Positions 1 to 9,493 of a stretch of DNA of 64,000 nucleotides are shown one piece after another. Position numbers and translations under genes: made by a program. The first letter of the stretch is position 1. Each line of letters begins with the position of its first letter. The stretch comes from DLAJ01 sp964655525 (GTDB lineage Bacteria; Bacillota; Clostridia; Lachnospirales; Lachnospiraceae): contig CAZZNE010000020.1 of assembly GCA_964655525.1 (NCBI GenBank), forward strand, positions 7,238 through 71,237, read 5' to 3'. The notes beneath the pieces are model-generated. The model saw only the letters and a program-made list of their open reading frames with translations, was not told where the DNA came from and did not search any database.

Positions 1-2651
1 ATCGTACGGATCTTCACTTTCTCGACCGGCTCACCGTTTGCATCGACACCGACACTGAGAATCTTGGAGGCACGGCTCGGCGTGATCATGTGATTTTTCT
101 TCACAAGGACATTACCGTCTTTATCGCAGATGTCTTCACAGCTGTATCTGCCCGTGATACGGTCTTTTAAGCCTTCGATCACTTCTTTTCCGTCCATAAA
201 TGCCTTGACGGTCATGCCCGGAATCTCATCCAAGCCTTCACAGCAGTCCGTCTCACGGATGATCAGCTCCTGACATACATCCACCATTCGTCTCGTCAGA
301 TAACCGGAATCGGCCGTACGCAGCGCCGTATCGGAAAGACCTTTTCTTGCGCCGTGCGCAGACATAAAGTATTCCAGCACGTCAAGACCTTCACGGAAGT
401 TGGACTTGATCGGCAGCTCGATCGTTTTACCCGTTGTATCCGCCATCAATCCACGCATGCCGGCAAGCTGCTTGATCTGCTGATTGGAACCACGCGCGCC
501 GGAATCCGCCATCATGAAAATGTTATTATACTGGTCGAGACCTTTCAGCAGAACATCCGTCAGTTCCTTATCGGTTTCCGTCCATGTCTCAACGACCGCC
601 TTATAACGCTCCTCGTCGGTGATCAGTCCGCGCTTATAGTTTCTCGTGATCTTATCCACCATCTCCTGCGCCGCCGCAAGCATTTCCGGCTTCTTCGCAG
701 GCACGGTCATATCGGAGATGGAAACCGTCATCGCCGCTTTTGTCGAATACTTATAACCGGTCGCCTTAATATCATCCAACACCTCCGCGGTCTTGAATGT
801 ACCGTGGGTATTGATGACTCTCTCCAAAATCTGCTTTAACTGCTTTTTCGCCACGAGGAAATCTACCTCGGGCTTTAAGAAATTCGCCGGATCGCTTCTG
901 TCAACATAGCCCAGATCCTGCGGAAGGATCTCATTAAAGATCAGACGTCCGAGCGTGGATTCCACAATTCCCGTGACGGTCTCGCCCGCGTCATTTACCT
1001 TGCTGACTCTGACCTTAATACGCGAATGCAGCGTAATATAGCGGTTCTCATACGCCATGATCGCCTCGCTTAAGTTGCGGAAGAATTTTCCTTCTCCCGC
1101 CGCGCCCGGGCGCTCCTGGGTCAGATAGTAAATACCCAATACCATATCCTGAGAAGGAACGGCAACGGGGCCGCCATCCGACGGCTTTAAGAGGTTGTTC
1201 GGGGACAATAGCAGGAACCGGCACTCCGCCTGCGCTTCCTGCGACAGCGGAAGATGCACCGCCATCTGGTCTCCGTCAAAGTCCGCATTGAACGCCGTAC
1301 ATACGAGCGGATGCAGTTTAATCGCCTTACCTTCCACCAAAATCGGCTCAAATGCCTGTATTCCCAATCTGTGCAGGGTAGGCGCACGGTTCAGCATCAC
1401 CGGATGCTCCGTGATGACCTCCTCAAGCACATCCCATACCTGATTATCCCAGCGCTCCACGAGCTTTTTCGCATTCTTGATATTCTGGGAGATGCCGCGT
1501 GCGACAAGCTCCTTCATCACGAACGGCTTGAACAGCTCGATCGCCATTTCCTTGGGCAGTCCGCACTGATAAATCTTCAGCTCGGGGCCTACCACGATAA
1601 CGGAACGTCCCGAATAATCGACACGCTTACCTAACAGGTTCTGACGGAAACGTCCCGACTTACCCTTTAACATATCGGACAGTGATTTTAACGCCCTGTT
1701 GCCCGGTCCGGTCACGGGACGTCCGCGCCTGCCGTTATCGATCAGGGCATCCACTGCCTCCTGAAGCATTCTCTTTTCATTGCGCACGATAATATCCGGC
1801 GCACCCAGATCCAACAGACGCTTTAAGCGGTTGTTTCTGTTGATGATCCTGCGGTATAAGTCATTTAAGTCGCTCGTTGCAAACCGTCCGCCATCCAGCT
1901 GTACCATCGGACGTAAATCGGGCGGGATGACGGGAATCGCATCCATGATCATCCACTCCGGCTTGTTCTCGGACTCGCGGAACGCCTCAATGACCTCAAG
2001 ACGCTTGATAATACGCGCGCGCTTCTGACCGCTCGACTCACGCAGACCCGCTTTTAATTCCTCGGCCTCTTTCTCAAGGTCGATCGCCTGCAATAATTCC
2101 TTGATCGCCTCAGCGCCCATTCCGACACGGAATTTTCTGTCGCCGAAGTTTTCCCTTGCGTCCTGATATTCTTTTTCGGACAGAATCTGCTTATACTCTA
2201 AATTGGTCTGTCCCGGATCCAGGACAATATAGGATGCAAAATAAAGAACCTTCTCCAGCACGCGGGGGGACAAATCCAAAATAAGCCCCATCCGGCTCGG
2301 GATTCCCTTAAAATACCAAATATGGGATACGGGCGCAGCAAGCTCGATATGGCCCATGCGCTCTCTGCGGACGCTCGACTTTGTTACCTCAACGCCGCAT
2401 CGGTCGCAGACAACGCCCTTATAACGGATTTTCTTATATTTACCGCAATGACACTCCCAGTCCTTGTTCGGTCCAAAAATACGCTCACAGAACAGACCGT
2501 CTTTTTCGGGCTTTAAGGTTCTGTAATTAATGGTCTCCGGCTTTGTGACCTCGCCCCTCGACCACTCTCTGATTTTTTCGGGTGAAGCCAGCCCGATCTT
2601 GATGGCATCAAAGGTCATCGGCTGATATCCTTCATTTCTTGTCTCTGACAT
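1..2651 (-). CDS. rpoC: RNA polymerase subunit beta' (N-terminal part; runs off the left edge)
   Basis: Largest subunit of the transcribing core enzyme. About 883 N-terminal residues are present and the frame is open to base 1, so the C-terminal part lies outside the window. Visible hallmarks are the zinc-ribbon cysteines C67, C69, C82 and C85 near the start and the catalytic magnesium loop NADFDGDQM at residues 455-463 (bases 1263-1289). The ATG at 2651 follows a GGAAGGAG Shine-Dalgarno sequence. It starts 38 bases after the rpoB stop and is surely co-transcribed with it. No disruption is seen in the part present. Confidence 0.98.
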   Translation of the reverse strand, partial: MSETRNEGYQPMTFDAIKIGLASPEKIREWSRGEVTKPETINYRTLKPEKDGLFCERIFGPNKDWECHCGKYKKIRYKGVVCDRCGVEVTKSSVRRERMGHIELAAPVSHIWYFKGIPSRMGLILDLSPRVLEKVLYFASYIVLDPGQTNLEYKQILSEKEYQDARENFGDRKFRVGMGAEAIKELLQAIDLEKEAEELKAGLRESSGQKRARIIKRLEVIEAFRESENKPEWMIMDAIPVIPPDLRPMVQLDGGRFATSDLNDLYRRIINRNNRLKRLLDLGAPDIIVRNEKRMLQEAVDALIDNGRRGRPVTGPGNRALKSLSDMLKGKSGRFRQNLLGKRVDYSGRSVIVVGPELKIYQCGLPKEMAIELFKPFVMKELVARGISQNIKNAKKLVERWDNQVWDVLEEVITEHPVMLNRAPTLHRLGIQAFEPILVEGKAIKLHPLVCTAFNADFDGDQMAVHLPLSQEAQAECRFLLLSPNNLLKPSDGGPVAVPSQDMVLGIYYLTQERPGAAGEGKFFRNLSEAIMAYENRYITLHSRIKVRVSKVNDAGETVTGIVESTLGRLIFNEILPQDLGYVDRSDPANFLKPEVDFLVAKKQLKQILERVINTHGTFKTAEVLDDIKATGYKYSTKAAMTVSISDMTVPAKKPEMLAAAQEMVDKITRNYKRGLITDEERYKAVVETWTETDKELTDVLLKGLDQYNNIFMMADSGARGSNQQIKQLAGMRGLMADTTGKTIELPIKSNFREGLDVLEYFMSAHGARKGLSDTALRTADSGYLTRRMVDVCQELIIRETDCCEGLDEIPGMTVKAFMDGKEVIEGLKDRITGRYSCEDICDKDGNVLVKKNHMITPSRASKILSVGVDANGEPVEKVKIRT

Positions 2652-2689
2652 TATGGCACTCCTTCCATCTTTTCATCAAAAACAGCGTT

Positions 2690-5600
2690 TTATTCTTCGT
2701 CAGAACCTTCAAAAACGGTTTCGTACTCCGCTTCCGCCTCCATGTCTTCCTCAAAATCATCCGCTTCATCTTCCGCGCTTACGAATTCACCGCTTTCCGC
2801 ATCAATTTCCTGCTTTTGGAAGCCCATGGAACCAAGCGATTCGTCCTCATAGCGGTTGAATCTGCGGGAATCTCCCTCGAGCACGTCTCTGAAATCTGTC
2901 TCGCCGTAGTCGATGGATTCCATGATCTTTACTTCGGATGCATCGTCACGAAGCACCTTGACGTCTAAGCCGAGTGACTGCAATTCCTTTAATAATACCT
3001 TAAACGACTCCGGAATTCCCGGCTCCGGAATGTTATCACCCTTAATGATCGCCTCGTAGGTCTTGACACGTCCGACCACATCATCGGATTTCACTGTCAA
3101 AATCTCTTGCAGCGTGTAGGATGCGCCGTATGCCTCAAGCGCCCATACCTCCATCTCTCCGAAACGCTGTCCGCCGAACTGCGCTTTACCGCCGAGCGGC
3201 TGCTGCGTTACTAAGGAGTACGGTCCGGTTGAACGCGCGTGAATCTTATCGTCAACCAAATGGTGGAGCTTTAAGTAATGCATGTGCCCGATCGTAACAG
3301 GTCCGTCAAAATATTCTCCCGTTCTTCCGTCACGCAGCCTTACCTTACCGTCTCTCGAGATCGGCACGCCTTTCCAAAGCTCTCTGTGATCTCTGTTTTC
3401 GGACAAATACTGCAATACTTCGGGCAGCAGTTCTTCCTTATGCTTCTTCTCGAACTCCTCCCAGCTCAAATTGACGTAATCATTCGCCAGATCGAGCGTA
3501 TCCATGATATCGTCCTCTTTTGCGCCGTCAAATACAGGCGTCGCAATATTAAAGCCGAGCGCCTTTGCCGCGAGGGACAAATGAATCTCCAATACCTGTC
3601 CGATATTCATACGCGAAGGCACGCCCAACGGATTTAACACGATGTCAAGCGGACGTCCGTTCGGCAGATACGGCATATCCTCAACCGGAAGCACACGGGA
3701 AACGACACCCTTGTTACCGTGACGTCCCGCCATCTTGTCGCCGACGGAAATCTTTCTTTTCTGTGCGATATAAATGCGGACTGCCTGATTCACACCCGGA
3801 GAAAGCTCGTCGCCGTTCTCCCTTGTAAATACCTTTGCATCCACAACAATTCCATATTCGCCGTGAGGCACCTTTAAGGAAGTATCCCTGACCTCTCTCG
3901 CCTTCTCACCGAAGATCGCACGCAGCAGTCTCTCCTCTGCGGTCAGCTCCGTCTCGCCCTTCGGCGTTACCTTGCCGACCAGAATATCGCCTGCGCGAAC
4001 CTCCGCACCGACGCGGATAATGCCGCGGTCATCCAAATCCTTTAAGGCATCGTCGCCGACACCCGGCACGTCGCGGGTAATCTCCTCCGGCCCTAATTTC
4101 GTATCGCGCGCCTCCGCCTCATATTCCTCGATATGGACGGAAGTATAGACATCATCCTGCACGAGCCGCTCGCTGAGCAGCACGGCATCCTCATAATTGT
4201 AGCCTTCCCATGTCATAAAGCCAATGAGCGGGTTCTTGCCGAGTGCAAGCTCGCCATCCGCCGTGGAGGGACCGTCCGCAATGACTTCTCCCGCCGTGAC
4301 GCGGTCGCCCTTAACAACGATCGGCTTCTGGTTATAACAGTTGCTCTGATTGCTTCTTACAAACTTGGTCAGATGGAACTCTTCTTTTTCTCCATCATCA
4401 TAGGTCACTCGGATAATCCGGGACGATACATAATCCACAACGCCATCCTTGCGTGCCACGACACAGACGCCGGAATCGACTGCCGCCTTCGGCTCCATAC
4501 CCGTACCGACGACCGGCGCTTCCGTCATCAGAAGCGGCACGGCCTGTCTCTGCATGTTGGAACCCATCAGCGCGCGGTTCGCGTCATCGTTCTGTAAAAA
4601 AGGAATGAGCGCCGTCGCAACGGAAAAGATCATTCGCGGCGACACGTCCATGTAATCAAACATGGTCTTGCTGTATTCCTGCGTTTCATCCATATAACGG
4701 CCGGAAACCATGTTACGGAGGAAGTGTCCCTCCGCATCCAACGGCTCGGATGCCTGCGCAACGTGGTAATTATCCTCCTCATCCGCCGTCATATAGATTA
4801 CATCATCCGTAACACGCGGATTTTCAGGATCGGATTTATCAATCTTACGGTACGGCGCTTCCACAAAGCCGTACTCATTAATCCTCGCATAGGAAGCGAG
4901 AGAGTTGATCAGACCGATGTTCGGACCTTCAGGCGTCTCGATCGGACACATTCTTCCGTAATGGGAATAGTGAACATCGCGCACCTCAAATCCTGCGCGG
5001 TCACGCGAGAGACCGCCCGGTCCCAATGCGGAGAGACGTCTCTTGTGCGTCAACTCTCCAAGCGGGTTATTCTGATCCATGAACTGCGAAAGCTGGGAAG
5101 AACCGAAAAATTCCTTCACGGCAGCCTGCACAGGCTTAATATTGATCAGACTCTGCGGCGAAATATCATCGGTATCATGCGTCGTCATTCTTTCGCGCGC
5201 GACTCTCTCCAAGCGGGAAAGACCAATGCGGTACTGGTTCTGCAGCAGCTCGCCGACCGCACGGATACGACGGTTGCCCAGATGGTCAATATCATCCTTG
5301 GAACCGATACCAAACTCCAAATGCATATTATAATTGATGGACGCGATGATGTCCTCCTTGGTGATATGCTTCGGGATGAGCTCATGCACATTTTTCCTGA
5401 TCGCCTCAAAAAGCTCCTCCGGCTTCTCACCGTACTCGTCCAAAAGCTGTCTTAACACAGGGTAATATACCTTTTCACGGATGCCGAGCTCTGCCGGTTT
5501 ACAATCCACAAAATGCGCCAGATCGACCATCATATTAGAGAGAATCTTCTCATTTCTCTCCTCGGTCTGAATCCATACGGCAGGTACAGCCGCGTTCTGA

Positions 5601-6565
5601 ATGTCTTCCGCTAATTCCGCCGTCACCTTCGTTCCTTTTTCCGCGATCACTTCACCCGTTGTCGGATCAACAACGTCCTCCGCAAGGATCTGATGGCGGA
5701 TCCGGTTGCGGAACGCCAGTTTTTTATTGAATTTATATCTTCCTACCTTTGCAAGGTCATATCGTCTCGGATCAAAAAACATCGCATGAATGAGACTCTC
5801 CGCGCTGTCCACGCTGAGCGGCTCGCCCGGACGGATCTTTTTATATAACTCTAACAGACCCTCCTGATAATTTTCAGCAGTGTCCTTTGTAAAGCTTGCC
5901 TCAATTTTCGGCTCGTCGCCGAACAGCTCGCGGATCTCCTCGTTCGTACCGATGCCGAGCGCACGCAGAAGAACCGTGATCGGCACTTTACGCGTACGGT
6001 CTACACGCACATAAAATACATCATTGGAATCCGTCTCATACTCGAGCCATGCGCCGCGGTTCGGAATGACCTGACAGGAAAAGAGCTGCTTACCGATCTT
6101 GTCATGCTCTACGGAATAATAAATGCCGGGGGAACGTACAAGCTGGCTGACGATAACACGCTCTGCACCGTTGATGATAAACGTGCCGGTCTCCGTCATC
6201 AAAGGAAGATCGCCCATGAAAATCTCATGCTCGCTGATTTCCTCTTTCTCTTTATTGTAAAGGCGCACTTTCACCTTGAGAGGCGCCGCATAATTGGCAT
6301 CGCGCTCCTTACATTTCTCAATAGAATACTTTACGTCGTCCTCGCAGAGTTCAAAGTCTACAAACTCCAGGCTCAGATGCCCGCTGTAGTCTTCGATCGG
6401 AGAAATGTCGTCAAATGCCTCTTTTAAGCCTTCCTCCAAAAACCATTTGTAGGAATCCTTCTGAACCTCGATCAGGTTCGGCATTTCCAATACCTCTTTT
6501 TGCCTTTGATAACTCATACGCATGCCCCTGCCGGAGGCAATCGGACGTATTCTGTTCTTTTCCAT
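2690..6565 (-). CDS. rpoB: RNA polymerase subunit beta
   Basis: Second large subunit of the core polymerase, forming the active-site cleft with beta'. The 1291-residue protein begins MEKNRIRPI. The frame is open 23 codons further upstream, but the ATG at 6565 has a GGGGTG ribosome site and matches the usual Clostridia start. The rifampicin pocket reads SQLSQFMDQNNPLGELTHKR followed by RLSALGPGG, with the Asp, His and Ser positions that confer sensitivity unchanged. The C-terminus ends in an acidic tail rich in Glu and Asp. It is transcribed from the rplL side through an attenuator and followed closely by rpoC. Confidence 0.98.
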   Translation of the reverse strand: MEKNRIRPIASGRGMRMSYQRQKEVLEMPNLIEVQKDSYKWFLEEGLKEAFDDISPIEDYSGHLSLEFVDFELCEDDVKYSIEKCKERDANYAAPLKVKVRLYNKEKEEISEHEIFMGDLPLMTETGTFIINGAERVIVSQLVRSPGIYYSVEHDKIGKQLFSCQVIPNRGAWLEYETDSNDVFYVRVDRTRKVPITVLLRALGIGTNEEIRELFGDEPKIEASFTKDTAENYQEGLLELYKKIRPGEPLSVDSAESLIHAMFFDPRRYDLAKVGRYKFNKKLAFRNRIRHQILAEDVVDPTTGEVIAEKGTKVTAELAEDIQNAAVPAVWIQTEERNEKILSNMMVDLAHFVDCKPAELGIREKVYYPVLRQLLDEYGEKPEELFEAIRKNVHELIPKHITKEDIIASINYNMHLEFGIGSKDDIDHLGNRRIRAVGELLQNQYRIGLSRLERVARERMTTHDTDDISPQSLINIKPVQAAVKEFFGSSQLSQFMDQNNPLGELTHKRRLSALGPGGLSRDRAGFEVRDVHYSHYGRMCPIETPEGPNIGLINSLASYARINEYGFVEAPYRKIDKSDPENPRVTDDVIYMTADEEDNYHVAQASEPLDAEGHFLRNMVSGRYMDETQEYSKTMFDYMDVSPRMIFSVATALIPFLQNDDANRALMGSNMQRQAVPLLMTEAPVVGTGMEPKAAVDSGVCVVARKDGVVDYVSSRIIRVTYDDGEKEEFHLTKFVRSNQSNCYNQKPIVVKGDRVTAGEVIADGPSTADGELALGKNPLIGFMTWEGYNYEDAVLLSERLVQDDVYTSVHIEEYEAEARDTKLGPEEITRDVPGVGDDALKDLDDRGIIRVGAEVRAGDILVGKVTPKGETELTAEERLLRAIFGEKAREVRDTSLKVPHGEYGIVVDAKVFTRENGDELSPGVNQAVRIYIAQKRKISVGDKMAGRHGNKGVVSRVLPVEDMPYLPNGRPLDIVLNPLGVPSRMNIGQVLEIHLSLAAKALGFNIATPVFDGAKEDDIMDTLDLANDYVNLSWEEFEKKHKEELLPEVLQYLSENRDHRELWKGVPISRDGKVRLRDGRTGEYFDGPVTIGHMHYLKLHHLVDDKIHARSTGPYSLVTQQPLGGKAQFGGQRFGEMEVWALEAYGASYTLQEILTVKSDDVVGRVKTYEAIIKGDNIPEPGIPESFKVLLKELQSLGLDVKVLRDDASEVKIMESIDYGETDFRDVLEGDSRRFNRYEDESLGSMGFQKQEIDAESGEFVSAEDEADDFEEDMEAEAEYETVFEGSDEE

Positions 6566-6673
6566 TGACAATTCACCCCGTTCTTCCATAAAATCGCCTA
6601 TCACACCACAATAGCGCATCATCCAGTTTAACACAAGTCAAGTGCGGAGTCAACTAATAATTTTTTATTTTTT

Positions 6674-6725
6674 TATAAAAAAAGAAATCGCCATGCCCCT
6701 TTCACTTTTGTGAAAAGAGCACGGC
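6674..6725 (-). terminator. rplL/rpoB attenuator (intrinsic terminator)
   Basis: A 16-base-pair stem with a few G-U pairs (arms 6710-6725 and 6690-6705, AAAA loop) is followed on the minus strand by a T-rich run near 6674-6686. It sits between the rplL stop and the rpoB start. That position fits partial termination that lowers rpoBC output relative to the ribosomal proteins, a known arrangement at this locus in bacteria. The readthrough fraction cannot be judged from sequence. Confidence 0.8.
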
Positions 6726-6749
6726 GTGTTTTCCGCTTTGCCGCTCTGA

Positions 6750-7130
6750 TTACTTTAAGGTAACCTTTGCGCCCTCAGCCTCGAGCTTCGTCTTAATGTC
6801 CTCAGCCTCTTCCTTAGAAGCAGCCTCCTTTAACATCTTCGGAGCGGAATCTACCAGATCCTTTGCCTCCTTTAAGCCAAGACCTGTTGCCTCGCGGACA
6901 ACCTTGATCACCTTAACCTTGTTCGGGCCAACCTCTGTCAGCTCAACATCGAACTCGGTCTTCTCCTCAGCCGCATCCGCTGCTGCGCCTGCACCTGCCG
7001 CTGCAACGACAACGCCTGCTGCTGCAGATACGCCGAACTCCTCCTCACAAGCTTTTACCAGATCGTTTAACTCTAATACGGTCAGCTCTTTGATCGCATC
7101 AATGAATTCCTGAGTTGTCAACTTTGCCAT
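6750..7130 (-). CDS. rplL: 50S ribosomal protein L7/L12
   Basis: Acidic stalk protein of the large subunit, which recruits translation GTPases. The 126 residues show the family layout: N-terminal dimerisation helices (MAKLTTQEFIDAIKEL), an Ala/Gly-rich hinge around residues 37-55, and the conserved C-terminal domain with KVKVIKVVREATGLGLKEAK. An AGGAGG-type ribosome site precedes the ATG at 7130. It is 54 bases downstream of rplJ, its structural partner, and upstream of the rpoB attenuator. Confidence 0.98.
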   Translation of the reverse strand: MAKLTTQEFIDAIKELTVLELNDLVKACEEEFGVSAAAGVVVAAAGAGAAADAAEEKTEFDVELTEVGPNKVKVIKVVREATGLGLKEAKDLVDSAPKMLKEAASKEEAEDIKTKLEAEGAKVTLK

Positions 7131-7184
7131 TTTATTTTCCTCCTTACATTCATTATCAAATGTTCTTGTTTCTGATACTCATTG

Positions 7185-7802
7185 TTACTCCGCTGCAGGT
7201 GCTTCCGCTTCTGCGGGTGCCTCTGCTGCTTCTGCCGGTGCTTCCTCTGCCGCTGCTGCAGGTGCCTCTGTTTCTGCCGCAGGTGCTTCTGCTGCTGCAG
7301 ATGCCTCGCAGTTTGCCGCTCCGCCCTTCTCCGCGATCTGGTTCAATACGCGTGCGAGATTGGAGATCGGAGACTTCATGCTGCCAAGCAATCTGGAAAG
7401 CAGTTCCTCCCTTGAAGGAATATCTGCAATCTGTCCGATGCCCTTTGCGTCATACAATACGCCGTCAACGATTCCGCCCTTGATCTCAAGCTTGGGCGCT
7501 GTCTTGGCAAACTTGCATAAGATTCTTGCCGGAGCAGTCGCGTCATCCTCGGATACCGCCATTGCACTCGGTCCTTCGAGATACTTTGTAAGTTCCTCAA
7601 AGTCTGTTCCCTTGAACGCAAAATTCATCATTGTGTTCTTGTAAACCTTGTAGCTGACGCCCGCTTCACGAAGCTGCTTGCGGAGTCTGGTATCCTCGTC
7701 CACAGTCAGACCGCGGTGGTCTACCAAAACGACTGTCTGCGCACTTTTGAGCTTCTGGGATATTTCTTCCACTACCGGTTTCTTCAGTTCAACCTTTGCC
7801 AT
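7185..7802 (-). CDS. rplJ: 50S ribosomal protein L10 with Ala/Glu-rich C-terminal tail
   Basis: Base of the L7/L12 stalk. It binds 23S rRNA and, in complex with L12, its own mRNA leader. The L10 core covers about residues 1-165 (MAKVELKKPVVEEI start, then VVLVDHRGLTV). The remaining 40 or so residues are a low-complexity Ala/Glu/Pro tail not present in most L10 proteins, which are about 165-175 residues. The start at 7802 has a strong AGAAGGAGG ribosome site. It is the first gene of the rplJL unit, directly below the L10 leader. Confidence 0.97.
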   Translation of the reverse strand: MAKVELKKPVVEEISQKLKSAQTVVLVDHRGLTVDEDTRLRKQLREAGVSYKVYKNTMMNFAFKGTDFEELTKYLEGPSAMAVSEDDATAPARILCKFAKTAPKLEIKGGIVDGVLYDAKGIGQIADIPSREELLSRLLGSMKSPISNLARVLNQIAEKGGAANCEASAAAEAPAAETEAPAAAAEEAPAEAAEAPAEAEAPAAE

Positions 7803-7978
7803 GTTCTTACCTCCTTCTAGATTTGTAAAGCTTACGCCGAATAGGAGTTTAATGAAAAACCTCCCTGCAAAAGACAGGGAGGCATTAAGGTTTTCTTCAC
7901 TCTTCCCTCGGTAGGCGCTTCGCTTACGCCGCCATGCGGCACCTACTGTCTTCGGCTTTCGGTCATGCGACCTTTATT
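7803..7978 (-). promoter_or_regulatory. L10 leader RNA with terminator-like hairpin
   Basis: The untranslated leader upstream of rplJ contains the kinked-helix region typical of L10 leaders, with the AGTAGGTGCC motif near 7940-7950 on the minus strand. It is followed by a GC-rich stem at 7860-7882 (CCTCCCTG and CAGGGAGG arms) with a short T stretch. In related bacteria the L10-L12 complex binds such leaders to repress its own operon. Recognition here rests on motif and position, not on a covariance model. Confidence 0.8.
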
Positions 7979-8007
7979 AACTTATCACAGGTTTTTTCCT
8001 GTGTCAA
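7979..8007 (-). promoter_or_regulatory. Sigma-A promoter for the rplJ operon
   Basis: On the minus strand TTGACA (8002-8007) is followed after 17 bases by TAAGTT (7979-7984). The -35 is a perfect consensus and the -10 a weaker match. Transcription would begin near 7972, just before the L10 leader. Confidence 0.65.
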
Positions 8008-8035
8008 GTACAATCAGGTAATATTCATCCCCGGA

Positions 8036-8083
8036 AGAATCGCTGTGCGATTCTTCGAAAGATTGGCGCTTTGTGCCAATCTT
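8036..8083 (-). terminator. Paired hairpins after rplA
   Basis: Two consecutive stem-loops lie directly after the rplA stop. The first pairs AAGATTGGC with GCCAATCTT, the second AGAATCGC with GCGATTCT. The same two-hairpin design with near-identical arms recurs at 44229-44281. The run of T is only at the outer edge on the plus-strand side, so terminator strength on the minus strand is uncertain. An RNA-processing or stability role is an alternative. Confidence 0.55.
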
Positions 8084-8085
8084 TT

Positions 8086-8775
8086 TTAAAACTGTGCTAC
8101 ACTGACCTTCACGCCCGGTCCCATAGTCGTTGTGAGCGTTACGCTTCTTAAATACTGTCCCTTTAAGCTGCTCGGCTTTGCCTTTACAATCGCGTCCATC
8201 AGCGCATCCACATTCTCTTTTAACTGCTCGTCCGTAAAGGAAACCTTTCCTACCGGAACATGGATGATGTTCGCCTTGTCAAGACGGTACTCAATCTTAC
8301 CTGCCTTAATATCGTTGATCGCCTTTGTCACATCCATGGTAACGGTTCCTGCCTTAGGGTTCGGCATTAAGCCCTTCGGTCCTAAAACCTTACCGAGACG
8401 TCCTACAACGCCCATCATGTCGGGAGTTGCGACAACCACATCGAAATCAAGCCATCCGTCATTCTGAATCTTCGGAATCAGCTCGTCGCCGCCTACATAG
8501 TCAGCTCCTGCCGCCTCTGCTTCATTGATCTTATCGCCTTTTGCAAAAACAAGCACTTTCACTGTCTTGCCCGTTCCGTTCGGCAGTACGACCGCGCCGC
8601 GGATCTGCTGCTCTGCATGACGTCCGTCACATCCTGTTCTGATGTGAACCTCCACTGTCTCGTCAAACTTTGCAGTCGCCGTCTTCTTGACAAGCGCTAC
8701 CGCATCGCCGGTTTCATAGAACATATTGCGGTCAACCAACTTTGCCGCTTCATTATATTTTTTTCCGTGCTTCAT
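8086..8775 (-). CDS. rplA: 50S ribosomal protein L1
   Basis: Large-subunit protein of the L1 stalk, which helps release deacylated tRNA and in many bacteria represses its own operon by binding the leader. The 229 residues match the usual L1 length. Family segments are visible, including GPKGLMPNPKAGTVT and the C-terminal TTTMGPGVKV. An AAGGAG site precedes the ATG at 8775. It lies 24 bases after rplK and shares its transcript. Confidence 0.98.
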   Translation of the reverse strand: MKHGKKYNEAAKLVDRNMFYETGDAVALVKKTATAKFDETVEVHIRTGCDGRHAEQQIRGAVVLPNGTGKTVKVLVFAKGDKINEAEAAGADYVGGDELIPKIQNDGWLDFDVVVATPDMMGVVGRLGKVLGPKGLMPNPKAGTVTMDVTKAINDIKAGKIEYRLDKANIIHVPVGKVSFTDEQLKENVDALMDAIVKAKPSSLKGQYLRSVTLTTTMGPGVKVSVAQF

Positions 8776-8799
8776 CGCCTCGTGCTCCTTTCCTTATCA

Positions 8800-9225
8800 T
8801 TAATCTTCTACTGCAATACCCATGCTGCGAGCGGTTCCTGCGATCATGCTCATCGCTGCTTCAATGCTGCCCGCGTTCAAATCCGGCATTTTCAGCTCGG
8901 CGATCTCTTTGATCTTTGCCTTGCTGATCGTCGCAACCTTATTCTTGTTCGGTACTGCGGATGCCGTTTTTAAGTTGCATGCTTTTTTAAGAAGTACTGC
9001 AGCAGGCGGAGTCTTCGTGATGAAGCTGAAGCTTCTGTCTGCGTATACCGTGATGACGACCGGAATGATCATGTCGCCCTGGTCTGCTGTCTTGGCATTA
9101 AACTGCTTTGTAAACTCAACGATATTCACGCCGTGCTGTCCGAGTGCAGGACCGACCGGCGGAGCAGGTGTTGCCTTTCCAGCAGGAATCTGTAACTTGA
9201 TGTAACCTTCTACTTTTTTTGCCAT
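8800..9225 (-). CDS. rplK: 50S ribosomal protein L11
   Basis: Binds the GTPase-associated region of 23S rRNA. The 141-residue length and the segment IPAGKATPAPPVGPALGQHG near the N-terminus are diagnostic. The C-terminal RNA-binding half carries the conserved LNAGSIEAAMSMIAGTARSMG region. A perfect AGGAGG site precedes the ATG at 9225. It is the first gene of the rplK-rplA pair. Confidence 0.98.
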   Translation of the reverse strand: MAKKVEGYIKLQIPAGKATPAPPVGPALGQHGVNIVEFTKQFNAKTADQGDMIIPVVITVYADRSFSFITKTPPAAVLLKKACNLKTASAVPNKNKVATISKAKIKEIAELKMPDLNAGSIEAAMSMIAGTARSMGIAVED

Positions 9226-9430
9226 GTGGCACCTCCTAATATAATTGCTGTGTGGTCAGGCGGGTTAGGCTCCCTCCCACGTTACCCGTCCGTCATGCGG
9301 ATGGTGTTGATCAATAACCGCGGACTGCAGACAACCTGCGGCTGCATACAGCCTTTGGCCGTTATGATAAAAGCGCATGCGCTCTCATAACCCAAATGTT
9401 TTGATACAAATCTGTCACATAGTCGAAGCT
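9226..9430 (-). promoter_or_regulatory. Structured rplK leader, possible L1-binding site
   Basis: About 200 bases between nusG and rplK contain several inverted repeats, for example GTTATGA with TCATAAC around 9361-9391. They also contain a GTGGGAGGG element near 9275 followed by CCACAC close to the start. Leaders of rplK-rplA in other bacteria carry an rRNA-like L1 target, and this element could be one. No clear sigma-A promoter was found here, so readthrough from nusG is possible. Confidence 0.35.
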
Positions 9431-9439
9431 TTGTCCGTT

Positions 9440-9493
9440 CTAAAAGAAATGCCTCTGGCATTTCTTAAAAGATTTTCGCGAAGCGAAACTCTT
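9440..9493 (-). terminator. Paired hairpins after nusG
   Basis: Immediately after the nusG stop are two stem-loops. One has TTTCGC and GCGAAA arms (about 9470-9490). The second, AGAAATGCC with GGCATTTCT (about 9441-9464), is followed by a short T run on the minus strand. The layout parallels the paired hairpins after rplA and at 44229. It may be a partial terminator between nusG and rplK. Confidence 0.5.

Noticed and set aside
354..6427. Several long plus-strand open frames across rpoC and rpoB
   Set aside because: They lie antisense to clearly conserved genes, lack ribosome sites and resemble no family; they follow from the codon composition of the true genes.
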